Shown here: piece after piece, positions 33,101-40,967 of the stretch | How positions within the stretch are numbered: the stretch's first letter is position 1 | Layout: the number at the start of each line of letters is the position of its first letter | Source of the DNA: Streptomyces sp. NBC_00691 | Lineage (GTDB): Bacteria > Actinomycetota > Actinomycetes > Streptomycetales > Streptomycetaceae | DNA: 64,000 nt | NCBI RefSeq assembly: GCF_036226665.1 | Contig: NZ_CP109007.1 | Location: forward strand, 2,954,501-3,018,500 | Direction: 5' to 3' | Position numbers and translations under genes: made by a program | The notes under the pieces: model-generated | Seen by the model: the letters and a program-made list of their open reading frames with translations, nothing else | What the model was told of the DNA's origin: nothing | The model's database searches: none

Positions 33101-33227
33101 TTGCAACGAGCAACACCCCGAACGTTGCATTAGCCTTGAAACCGTTGCAACGAAATTCCTTAATCTACCTGCAGTTATGGCCATTTCATGCAACGAGCAT
33201 GTTGCCAGCTTCATGAACGCAACGTAG
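33101..33227. promoter_or_regulatory. AT-rich promoter with repeated TTGCAACGA motifs
   Basis: Five related elements lie in 127 bp: TTGCAACGAG (33101), GTTGCAT (33124), GTTGCAACGA (33144, containing the palindrome GTTGCAAC), TGCAACGAG (33189, forming GCAAC-N6-GTTGC with the next bases) and CGCAACGTAG (33218). TTGAAA (33136) and TAATCT (33161) could serve as promoter elements. The cluster probably binds a repressor encoded elsewhere. Confidence 0.6.
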
Positions 33228-33288
33228 CTTTTCCCTCATCGGAAACGGCGGGACCGAAAGCGGGACCGCCCCCAGAAGGAGAAGAGAC

Positions 33289-33960
33289 ATGCAGAAGTTC
33301 GCCACCACCGCCGCCATCACCACCGTCCTCGACATCCCCGCCGGCCGCATCCAGCTCATCGCCGCCGACCGCGCCGACGCCACCGTCGACATCCGCCCCG
33401 CGAACGCCGCCAAGGGCAACGATGTGAAGGCCGCCGAAGAGGTCGGCGTCGAGTTCGCCGACGGCGTCCTGCGGATCACCGCCGCCCCCGCGAAGAACAA
33501 GATCCTCGGCGACTCCGGCTCGGTCGAGGTCACCGTCCAGCTCCCGTCCGGCTCCCGCGTCGAGGCGAAGACCGCCGCCGCCGAGATCCGCGGTGTCGGA
33601 CGCCTCGGCGACGTCACCGTCGAAGGCGCTCAGGGCACGGTCAGGCTCGACGAGACCGAGGGCGCCCGGCTCAGCCTGCTCGCCGGCGACATCACGGTCG
33701 GCCGCCTCGGCGGCCCCGCGGAGATCAGCACCCAGCAGGGTGACCTCCGTGTCGAGGAGGCCACCCGGGGGACGGTCGTGCTGCGCACCGAATCCGGCGC
33801 GATCGAGGTCGGCGCCGCCCACGGCGTCTCCGCCACCCTGAACGCCGGCACCGCCTACGGCCGCGTCCACAACGCCCTGACCAACACCGACGGCGCCGCC
33901 GCCGGTCTGAACATCCACGCCACCACCTCGTACGGCGACATCACCGCCCGCAGCCTCTGA
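33289..33960 (+). CDS. DUF4097-family beta-strand repeat protein
   Basis: A 223-residue protein of repeated short beta strands typical of DUF4097/DUF2807 proteins, probably a right-handed beta-helix or solenoid: 'IPAGRIQLIAADRADATVDIRP', 'GSRVEAKTAAAEIRGVGRLGDVTVEGAQGTVRLDETEGARLSLLAGDITV', 'ISTQQGDLRVEEAT', 'LRTESGAIEVGAA', 'ATTSYGDITARSL'. It has no signal peptide or membrane span. The function is unknown; such proteins often sit beside regulators in stress loci. A strong AGAAGGAG site precedes the ATG, and the promoter carries the TTGCAACGA cluster. The S9 peptidase gene starts 68 bp downstream and may be cotranscribed. Confidence 0.82.
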   Translation: MQKFATTAAITTVLDIPAGRIQLIAADRADATVDIRPANAAKGNDVKAAEEVGVEFADGVLRITAAPAKNKILGDSGSVEVTVQLPSGSRVEAKTAAAEIRGVGRLGDVTVEGAQGTVRLDETEGARLSLLAGDITVGRLGGPAEISTQQGDLRVEEATRGTVVLRTESGAIEVGAAHGVSATLNAGTAYGRVHNALTNTDGAAAGLNIHATTSYGDITARSL

Positions 33961-34028
33961 ACCGCCCCCGCCGGTGCGCACCCGGCTCCACGATCTTCGT
34001 CGACCGACTCCGAGGACGGACAAGCAGA

Positions 34029-36314
34029 ATGAGCACCACTCAGAACTACCAGGCCGCCGAGCAGCTCCTCCGTCGTCCCGCCCGCCCCGGCGAGCTCGTC
34101 GTCGGTGACAAGGTCAGGCCGCAGTGGATCGACGGCGGCGCCCGCTTCCGGTACGCGGTGAGCGACGGGGACGGCAGGCGGTTCGTGCTGGTCGACCCGG
34201 CGGCCGGCACGCGGGAGCCGGCCTTCGACCACGCCCGGCTGGCCGCCTCGCTCGCCACCGCCGCCGGCCGGCCGGTCGACCCCGAGGCCCTGCCCTTCCT
34301 CGGCATCGAGACGGCCGGGAACGCGGTCATGTTCGTGGCCTTCGGCGCGTACTGGCGCTGCGATCTCACCCGTTACGTCTGCGAGCCGGCCGAGTTCGCC
34401 GCTCCGGGCAACCCGCTGGACGTGACGTCGCCCGACGGGAAGTCCGCGGTGTCCCAGCGGGGGCACGACCTGTGGGCCCGCTCGCTGTCCGACGGCCGCG
34501 AGTGGCCTCTGACCACGGACGGCGCACCCGGTCACGCCTACGGTCCGGGCCCCGCCGCGACCGGCAACTCCACCCTGCTGCGCAAGCTCGGCGTACCGTA
34601 TCTGCCGCCCGCGGTGGCCTGGTCTCCGGACTCGACGAAGGTCCTCGCCCACCGGACGGACGAGCGCGAGGTACGCACCACCCACCTCGTGGAGGCGCTG
34701 CCCGCCGACGGGGGCGCGCCCCGCCTGCACAGCCAGCCGTTCGCGTACGCCGGGGACGAGCATCTGCCGCTGGCCGAACTGGTCGTCCTCGACGTCGCCG
34801 AGGGCACGGTGGTCCGCGCCGACACGGAGCCGCTGATCATGACCCATGTGTCGCCGATCACCGTGAAGTGGGCGTGGTGGGCCGCCGACGGCTCCGCCGT
34901 CCACTTCCTCGCCCGGCCCCGGGACCAGCACTCCCTCTCCCTGAACCGCCTCGACCCGGTCACCGGCGAGGTCACCACCGTGATCCGCGAGGCCGGGGAG
35001 ACCCGGGTGGAGCCCAACCAGTGGATGACCGAGCCGCCCCTCGTACGGGTGCTCGCCGACGAGGTGCTGTGGTTCTCCCAGCGCGACGGATGGGGCCACC
35101 TCTACCGCTACGACCTGCACACCGGCGAGCTGCTCGGCCAGGTCACCTCGGGGCCGTGGCTGGTCCGGCGGATCCTGCGCGTCGACGAGGCCGCGCGGGT
35201 CGTGTACTTCACGGCCTCCGGGCTCGTCGACGAGGACCCGTACCGGCGCACGGTGTGCCGGGTCGGCCTGGACGGCACCGGCTTCACGAGGCTCACCGAC
35301 GACACGCTCGACCACATCGTCACCCTGCCGGAAGGCCCTTACGGCCAGGAGTACTTCATCGACTCCGCGTCCACCGTCGACACCGCCCCCGTCATCACGG
35401 TCCGCGACTGGGCCGGAAGCGTGCTCGTTGAGCTGGAGCGCGCCGACATCACCAGGCTCGCCGCCACCGGGTGGACCGCGCCGGAGCGCTTCCGCGTCAA
35501 GGCGGCCGACGGCGAGACCGACGTCTACGGGGTGCTGTACCGGCCGCGGGACTTCGACCCGGCCGGGTCCTACCCGGTGATCGACAACCTCTACCCCGGC
35601 CCGCAGGTCAACCGGGTCGCGCCGTGCTTCGACCCCGGCGGCATGGGCCTGGACGCCGAACCCCTCGCGGCACTCGGCTTCGTGGTCATCGCCCTCGACG
35701 GCCGGGGCACTCCGGGCCGGAGCAAGGCCTTCCACGACGCCTCCTTCGGCCACCTGGCCGACGCGGGCTCGCTGGCCGACCATGTCGCGGCCCTCGGCCA
35801 ACTGGCGGAGACCCGGCCGTGGATGGACCTGGAACGGGTCGGCGTCTTCGGTCACTCCGGGGGCGGGTTCGCCGCCGCCCGCGCGATGCTGGACTTCCCC
35901 GGGACGTACAAGGCCGGGGCCGCCCTCTCCGGCTCGCACGACGCCCGCTCGTTCAACGCGGGCTTCGTCGAGTCCTACGACGGCGCGGACGACCCCGCGG
36001 CCTGGGCCCGTACGTCCAACCTGGGCCTCGCCGACCGGCTGGCCGGAAAACTGCTGCTCGTCCACGGCGACATGGACGACCAGGTCCACCCTCAGCAGAC
36101 CCTGCGGTTCGCCGACCGGCTGCTCGCCGCCGGCAAGGACTTCGAACTGCACGTGGTGCCCGGCGCCGAGCACACCTTCATCGACTGCCTGGCCCATGTC
36201 CGCACCCGCTGCTGGGACTTCCTGGTCCGTGAGCTGATGGGCACGCGGCCGCCCGCCTACCGCCCGGCGACCATCGTGATCGGCCCCGAGCTGCTCGCCG
36301 ACATGTTCGCCTGA
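34029..36314 (+). CDS. S9-family prolyl oligopeptidase / dipeptidyl peptidase IV-like
   Basis: A 761-residue serine peptidase with an N-terminal beta-propeller (about 1-490, repeats such as 'VSPITVKWAWWAADGSAVHFL', 'WFSQRDGWGHLYRYDLHTGELL') and a C-terminal alpha/beta hydrolase. The catalytic elbow is 'FGHSGGGFAAARAML' (Ser610), with candidate Asp683/Asp684 in 'HGDMDDQVHP' and His715 in 'PGAEHTF'. The double-Glu motif region of DPP IV proteins is not obvious to me. There is no signal peptide, so it acts in the cytoplasm, probably releasing N-terminal dipeptides after proline. A ribosome binding site GAGGAC is 12 bases upstream. It ends 63 bp before the convergent kinase gene. Confidence 0.9.
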   Translation: MSTTQNYQAAEQLLRRPARPGELVVGDKVRPQWIDGGARFRYAVSDGDGRRFVLVDPAAGTREPAFDHARLAASLATAAGRPVDPEALPFLGIETAGNAVMFVAFGAYWRCDLTRYVCEPAEFAAPGNPLDVTSPDGKSAVSQRGHDLWARSLSDGREWPLTTDGAPGHAYGPGPAATGNSTLLRKLGVPYLPPAVAWSPDSTKVLAHRTDEREVRTTHLVEALPADGGAPRLHSQPFAYAGDEHLPLAELVVLDVAEGTVVRADTEPLIMTHVSPITVKWAWWAADGSAVHFLARPRDQHSLSLNRLDPVTGEVTTVIREAGETRVEPNQWMTEPPLVRVLADEVLWFSQRDGWGHLYRYDLHTGELLGQVTSGPWLVRRILRVDEAARVVYFTASGLVDEDPYRRTVCRVGLDGTGFTRLTDDTLDHIVTLPEGPYGQEYFIDSASTVDTAPVITVRDWAGSVLVELERADITRLAATGWTAPERFRVKAADGETDVYGVLYRPRDFDPAGSYPVIDNLYPGPQVNRVAPCFDPGGMGLDAEPLAALGFVVIALDGRGTPGRSKAFHDASFGHLADAGSLADHVAALGQLAETRPWMDLERVGVFGHSGGGFAAARAMLDFPGTYKAGAALSGSHDARSFNAGFVESYDGADDPAAWARTSNLGLADRLAGKLLLVHGDMDDQVHPQQTLRFADRLLAAGKDFELHVVPGAEHTFIDCLAHVRTRCWDFLVRELMGTRPPAYRPATIVIGPELLADMFA

Positions 36315-36340
36315 CCACGACGCCGCGGAGACGGACGAAG

Positions 36341-36377
36341 GCCCGTCGGACCCCACCCCCGTGGGAGTCCGACGGGC
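36341..36377. terminator. Shared terminator between S9 peptidase and kinase genes
   Basis: An 11-bp stem GCCCGTCGGAC/GTCCGACGGGC extended by CCCAC-CCCC-GTGGG with one bulged A. It sits between the two convergent genes and touches the kinase stop codon. Confidence 0.85.
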
Positions 36378-36940
36378 TACTTCTCCGGGGTGAGGCCCGT
36401 TGCCGCCAGCACCGCGTCCACCGTCTCCGCCACGGTCAGGTGCGCGTTGTCGATCCAGACGCCCTCGTCCGACAGCTCCGCGCGCATCGCCTCGTCCAGG
36501 AACGCCCAGTCGGTCGTCAGGCGCTTGTCCCGGGCGTTGTTCCGTTCCCAGGCCTTGTCGGGGCCGGGGGCGAGGATCACCACCCGGAGGTCGGCCCCCT
36601 TCGCGTGGGCGCGGTAGTGGTCCAGGTGGGAGCGGCGGACGACCACGTCGTCGAGGACCGGAAGGAAGCCGGCCGCGGCGAAGCTGCCGGCGAGGAGACA
36701 GGCGTTGCGGGCGCGCAGCAGGATCTGGCGGTCCGCCTCCGGGTCGCCGTCCGGGGTCGGCCAGTGGCAGCCGCTCACGATGAGGGACTGGAGCCCGTCG
36801 ACCTCGATGTGCGCCGCCCGGGCGAAGCGGGCCGCGAGAGCGGCCGCGACGGTGGACTTCCCGCTGCCGGGGATGCCGGAGAGCAGCACGGCCGCGGGTG
36901 CGGGCACGGGGGCGTCGACGGTGATGTCCTCGAAGGTCAT
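36377..36940 (-). CDS. P-loop kinase (AAA/zeta-toxin-like small-molecule kinase fold)
   Basis: A 187-residue P-loop NTPase with Walker A 'LLSGIPGSGKSTVA' near residue 20-33, a Walker-B-like 'GFLPVLDDVVVRRSHLDHY' and an arginine-rich lid 'AWERNNARDKRLTTDWAFLDEAMRAEL'. The arrangement matches the small ATP-dependent kinases often annotated as AAA family ATPase or chloramphenicol-phosphotransferase-like. The substrate is unknown; it is chromosomal beside a drug/metabolite exporter, so inactivation of a small molecule is possible but unproven. Its ATG overlaps the TGA of the upstream EamA gene (ATGA), so the two are translated together. Confidence 0.8.
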   Translation of the reverse strand: MTFEDITVDAPVPAPAAVLLSGIPGSGKSTVAAALAARFARAAHIEVDGLQSLIVSGCHWPTPDGDPEADRQILLRARNACLLAGSFAAAGFLPVLDDVVVRRSHLDHYRAHAKGADLRVVILAPGPDKAWERNNARDKRLTTDWAFLDEAMRAELSDEGVWIDNAHLTVAETVDAVLAATGLTPEK

Positions 36941-37917
36941 AGGGGCCCTTCCTGGCTGATCGCGTGGTCCGCCGCGCCGAGCGGACGGCCGGTCGACGAT
37001 ACGGCCACGGGCTCCGGCGCCGCCACGGGGTTACGGGTCGCGGCGGCCCGTCGGCCCGGCGTGAACGACGTCAGGGCCACTCCCCCGACGAGCAGTGCCG
37101 CCGCGCACCAGCGGGCCGGGCTCACTCCCTCGCCCAGGACGAGCGCGGCCGAGGACATCCCGACGACGGGCACGAGGAGGGAGAAGGGCGCGACGGAGGA
37201 GGCCGGGTGGCGGCGGAGGAGCCAGCCCCAGGCGCCGAAGCCGAAGACGGTCGTGATCCAGGCGACGTAGACGATGACGCCGACGCCGGTCCAGTCGAGC
37301 CCGCGCAGGGCCGCGAGGTCGCGGTCGGGGCCCTCCAGGAGGAGGGAGAGGCCGAGCAGCGGCAGGACGGGCACGACGCTGACCCAGACCATGAAGTTGA
37401 GCGCGTCGGGTGGGGAGGCCTTGCGCGTCAGGACGTTGGAGGCGCCCCAGCAGGCCGCGGCGGCGATCACCAGGGCGAAGCCGACGAGGGACCCGGCCCC
37501 GCCCTCCTCGGCCGCGGCCACGCCGATGCCGACCAGGGCGACCCCCATGCCCGCGAGCTTGCGGCGGCCGGGCCGTTCGCCGAGGGCGGCGAAGGCGAAG
37601 AGGGCGGTGAAGACGGCCTGGACCTGGAGGACGAGGGAGGAGAGCCCGGCGGGGGCGCCGAGGTCCATGCCCGTGAAGAGGAGCCCGAACTTGGCGACGC
37701 CGAGGACGAGTCCCACCGCGATGATCCACCTCCAGGCCACGGTGGGCCGGCCCACCAGGAAGACGGCGGGCAGGGCGGCGGCGAGGAAGCGGAGGGCGGA
37801 GAAGAGCAGCGGCGGGAAGTGGTCGAGGCCGATCTCGATGACGACGAAGTTCACTCCCCAGACGGCGGCGACCAGGGCGGCGAGGGCGAGGTGGGCGGGG
37901 CGCATGCGATCGAGCAT
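36937..37917 (-). CDS. EamA (drug/metabolite transporter) family exporter
   Basis: A 326-residue membrane protein with ten hydrophobic helices in two EamA repeats: 'LALAALVAAVWGVNFVVIEIGLDHFPPLLFSALRFLAAALPA' (repeat 1) and 'LVGFALVIAAAACWGASNVLTRKA' (repeat 2), ending 'WCAAALLVGGVALTSF' and a polar tail. DMT exporters move amino acids or small metabolites outward. The gene is translationally coupled to a P-loop kinase downstream and is divergent from a LysR regulator, with a LysR-type site between. The substrate is unknown. Confidence 0.9.
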   Translation of the reverse strand: MLDRMRPAHLALAALVAAVWGVNFVVIEIGLDHFPPLLFSALRFLAAALPAVFLVGRPTVAWRWIIAVGLVLGVAKFGLLFTGMDLGAPAGLSSLVLQVQAVFTALFAFAALGERPGRRKLAGMGVALVGIGVAAAEEGGAGSLVGFALVIAAAACWGASNVLTRKASPPDALNFMVWVSVVPVLPLLGLSLLLEGPDRDLAALRGLDWTGVGVIVYVAWITTVFGFGAWGWLLRRHPASSVAPFSLLVPVVGMSSAALVLGEGVSPARWCAAALLVGGVALTSFTPGRRAAATRNPVAAPEPVAVSSTGRPLGAADHAISQEGPL

Positions 37918-37961
37918 GGCCGCGCGGACCGTGTAGCACCAGCACGGGTTCCTTCATGATG

Positions 37962-37982
37962 GGATGTAGTAATGCTTCATCC
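37962..37982. promoter_or_regulatory. LysR-type binding site in the EamA/lysR intergenic region
   Basis: GGATG-N11-CATCC forms an inverted repeat with the 11-bp spacing of LysR boxes, in the 127-bp gap between divergent EamA and LysR genes. Confidence 0.6.
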
Positions 37983-38044
37983 ACGGTGTACGCGGGGGAC
38001 GAGGCGTGCTCGGCCGTCCCGCGTATCGAAGAGGAGGAGCGCCC

Positions 38045-38974
38045 GTGCTGGATCTCGGCCGTCTGCGCGCCCTGCACGCCGTCGCCGTCCACGGCAGCGT
38101 CGGTGCCGCCGCCACCGCCCTCGGCTACACGCCGTCCGCGGTCTCCCAGCAGATCGCGAAGCTGGAGCGGGAGACCCGTACGACCCTGCTCGAACGCAGC
38201 GGCCGCGGCGTCCGCCTCACCGACGACGCCCATCACCTCGCCGCCACCGCTCGGCAGCTGCTCGCCCTCGTGGAGGAGGCGGAGGTGCGGCTGGAGGAGC
38301 GGCGGGGCCGGCCCGCCGGGCGGCTGACCGTCGGCTGCTTCGCGAGCGCGGCGCGCGGGCTGATGCCCCGGGTGCTCGCGGAGCTGGGCCGGGTCCATCC
38401 CGAGGTCGACGCCCGGCTCTCGGAGGTGGATCCGCATGTGTCGGTCGATCTGGTGGCGCGCGGGGTCATCGACCTTGCGGTGGCGCACGACTGGGACATC
38501 GCCCCGCTTCCCGTACCGCCGGGGGTCGAGCAGGCGGTGATCGGCGACGACCTGTGCGACATCCTCGTCCACCGGGAGCATCCGCTCGCGGAGCGGGACT
38601 CGGTGCGCCGGGAGGAGCTGGCGGCGGAGCGGTGGATCTCGCAGCCGCCGGGGACGGTGTGCCACGACTGGCTGACGCGGACGCTGCGGGAGACGGGTTT
38701 CGAGCCGCTGATCGTCCATCAGGCGGAGGAGAACCACACGCAGGTCGCCCTGGTGGCGGCCGGTCTGGGCATCGCGCTGGTGCCGCGCCTGGGGCGCGGG
38801 GCACTGCCGGCGGAGGTGGTGCCGGTGCGGCTCGACCCGATGCCGACGCGTCGTCTGCACGCCATGTGGCGGACCGGCGCGGCGCGGCGCCCGGCGATCC
38901 GGGAGACGGTCCGTACGCTCCAGGACCTCTGGCCCGGGATCGCCGCCGTGGGTGATTCGTGCGCGGGTCCTTGA
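38045..38974 (+). CDS. LysR-family transcriptional regulator
   Basis: A 309-residue LysR protein. The N-terminal HTH is clear ('LDLGRLRALHAVAVHGSVG', 'AAATALGYTPSAVSQQIAKLE', 'TLLERSGRGVRLTDD'), followed by the two-lobed effector domain ('RLTVGCFASAARGLMPRVL', 'VDLVARGVIDLAVAHDW', 'VALVAAGLGIALVPRLG'). I chose the GTG directly behind GAGGAGGAG; an in-frame ATG 13 codons upstream lacks a site. It is transcribed away from the EamA exporter and is the likely activator of the exporter-kinase pair. The inducer is unknown. Confidence 0.92.
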   Translation: MLDLGRLRALHAVAVHGSVGAAATALGYTPSAVSQQIAKLERETRTTLLERSGRGVRLTDDAHHLAATARQLLALVEEAEVRLEERRGRPAGRLTVGCFASAARGLMPRVLAELGRVHPEVDARLSEVDPHVSVDLVARGVIDLAVAHDWDIAPLPVPPGVEQAVIGDDLCDILVHREHPLAERDSVRREELAAERWISQPPGTVCHDWLTRTLRETGFEPLIVHQAEENHTQVALVAAGLGIALVPRLGRGALPAEVVPVRLDPMPTRRLHAMWRTGAARRPAIRETVRTLQDLWPGIAAVGDSCAGP

Positions 38975-39087
38975 CCTGGCAGTTACTTTCGGGCTATCCG
39001 TGACTCCTTGGAAGTTTCCTTCAACGGTGGCTTCCGAGGTTCTCGCGCATGGATTCCTCCAACCTCGCACGGCCGGAAGGAGCATCA

Positions 39088-40914
39088 GTGCACCACCGCG
39101 CCCCCGCCCCCTCCCGACGCACCCTCCTCACGGTGACCGCCGCCGCGGCAGCGGCCGCCGTCACCGGGGTGAGCACCCCCGCCCTCGCCGGGCAGGACCG
39201 GCACGACGACCGGAAACTCCGGCGGATCATCGACCGCATGTCCCTCGAGGAGAAGGTCGGCCAGCTCTTCGTGATGCGGGTGTACGGACACTCCGCCACC
39301 GCCCCCGACCAGGCCGACATCGACGCCAACCTGCAGGAGATCGGTGTCCGTACGGCCGCCGAGCTGGTCGAGCGCTACCACGTGGGCGGCGTCATCTACT
39401 TCTCCTGGGCCCACAACACCCGGGACCCGCAGCAGATCGCCGCGCTCTCCAACGGCATCCAGCAGGCGGCGCTCGCCCAGCCCACGCCGGTCCCCGCGCT
39501 CATCTCCACCGACCAGGAGCACGGCATCGTCTGCCGGGTGGGCGAGCCCGCCACCCTGGTGCCCGGCGCGATGGCCCTCGGCGCCGGCGGCTCGCACGCG
39601 GACGCCCGCGAGGCGGCGCGGATCGCGGGCGCGGAGCTGGCGGCCGTCGGCATCCGGCAGAACTACGCCCCGGTCGCGGACGTCAACGTCAACCCGGCCA
39701 ACCCGGTCATCGGCGTCCGTTCCTTCGGCGCCGACCCGGCGGCGGTCGCCGGCCTGGTCGCCGCACAGGTCAAGGGCTATCAGCGGGCCGGGGTCGCGGC
39801 CACCTCCAAGCACTTCCCGGGACACGGCGACACCGCCGTCGACAGCCACTACGGGCTCCCGACGATCACCCACACCCGGGCCCAGTGGAGCGAGCTCGAC
39901 GCCCCGCCGTTCCGGTCCGCGATCGCCGCCGGGATCGACTCGATCATGACCGCGCACATCGTGGTCCCGGCGCTGGACCCGAGTGAGGACCCGGCGACGC
40001 TGTCCCGGCCGATCCTCACCGGCATCCTCCGCGAGGAGCTCGGCTACGACGGTGTGGTGGTCACCGACGCGCTCGGCATGGAGGGGGTGCGCACCAAGTA
40101 CGGCGACGAGCGCGTCCCGGTGCTCGCCCTGAAGGCCGGGGTGGACCAGCTGCTCAATCCGCCGAAGCTGGACGTGGCCTGGAACGCGGTCCTGAAAGCC
40201 GTCAAGGACGGCGACCTGACGGAGGCCCGGCTCGACGAATCGATCCTGCGGATTCTGCGGCTCAAGTCGAAGCTCGGCCTCTTCCGGAACGCGTACGTCA
40301 CCCGGGCCGGCGTGGAGCGGGTGGTCGGCACCGCCGCCCATCTCGCCCGGGCCGACCGGATCGCCGAGGCCACCACGACCCTGCTCCTCAACGAGGGCGG
40401 CTTCCTTCCGCTGAGCCGGACCGGCCACCGCAAGGTCCTCGTCGTCGGCGCCGACCCGGCCTCCCCGTCCGGGACGACGGGCCCGCCGACGACGACGCTC
40501 GCGACCGCACTGACGGAGCTGGGGTTCACCGCGACCGCGCTCTCCACCGGGATCACCCCGACGGCGGCGGCGATCGAGCAGGCCGTGGCGGCGGCCGCGG
40601 GCAAGGACGTCGTCGTGGTGGGCACGTACAACGTCACCGCGACCAGCCCGCAGCGCACGCTCGTGGCGCGGCTGGTCGCGACGGGGGTCCCCGTCGTGAC
40701 GATCTCGATCCGCAACCCGTACGACATCGCCCGGATCGAGGGCCAGCGGGCGACGCTCGCCGCCTACTCGTGGACCGATGTCGAACTCCGCGCCGCGGTG
40801 AGGGTCCTGGCGGGCAGGGTCAGACCCAGGGGCCGCCTGCCGGTCCCGGTGCAGAGCGCCGACGACCCGGCGAAGGTGCTCTACCCGGTCGGACACGGTC
40901 TGTCGTACCGCTGA
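39088..40914 (+). CDS. Secreted GH3 beta-N-acetylhexosaminidase (NagZ-type)
   Basis: A 608-residue exported glycoside hydrolase of family 3. The N-terminus has a twin-arginine signal: 'SRRTLLTVTAAAAAAAVTGVSTPALA'-like stretch with the SRRTLL box and an ALA cleavage site near residue 35. The catalytic domain carries the NagZ motif 'KHFPGHGDTAVDSH' with its Asp/His dyad, and the nucleophile region 'GVVVTDALGMEGV'. The C-terminal GH3 alpha/beta domain follows ('KVLVVGADPAS', 'VVVVGTYNVTATSPQ'). It likely cleaves N-acetylglucosamine from chitin or peptidoglycan fragments outside the cell. The GTG start has GGAAGGAG at 5-bp spacing; the ATG 13 codons upstream has none. Confidence 0.92.
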   Translation: MHHRAPAPSRRTLLTVTAAAAAAAVTGVSTPALAGQDRHDDRKLRRIIDRMSLEEKVGQLFVMRVYGHSATAPDQADIDANLQEIGVRTAAELVERYHVGGVIYFSWAHNTRDPQQIAALSNGIQQAALAQPTPVPALISTDQEHGIVCRVGEPATLVPGAMALGAGGSHADAREAARIAGAELAAVGIRQNYAPVADVNVNPANPVIGVRSFGADPAAVAGLVAAQVKGYQRAGVAATSKHFPGHGDTAVDSHYGLPTITHTRAQWSELDAPPFRSAIAAGIDSIMTAHIVVPALDPSEDPATLSRPILTGILREELGYDGVVVTDALGMEGVRTKYGDERVPVLALKAGVDQLLNPPKLDVAWNAVLKAVKDGDLTEARLDESILRILRLKSKLGLFRNAYVTRAGVERVVGTAAHLARADRIAEATTTLLLNEGGFLPLSRTGHRKVLVVGADPASPSGTTGPPTTTLATALTELGFTATALSTGITPTAAAIEQAVAAAAGKDVVVVGTYNVTATSPQRTLVARLVATGVPVVTISIRNPYDIARIEGQRATLAAYSWTDVELRAAVRVLAGRVRPRGRLPVPVQSADDPAKVLYPVGHGLSYR

Positions 40915-40923
40915 CACGACGGA

Positions 40924-40955
40924 GGGTGGGGTGCGCCGCCGGACGCACCCCACCC
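40924..40955. terminator. Shared terminator between GH3 and S28 peptidase genes
   Basis: A perfect 12-bp stem GGGTGGGGTGCG/CGCACCCCACCC with an 8-nt loop between two convergent genes. Confidence 0.85.
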
Positions 40956-40967
40956 CCCTCGCGGCGG

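Noticed and set aside
32559..33227. A 222-residue open frame after lacI
   Set aside because: No ribosome binding site, Arg/Pro/Ser-rich product without domain pattern; it also runs through the repeat-bearing promoter.
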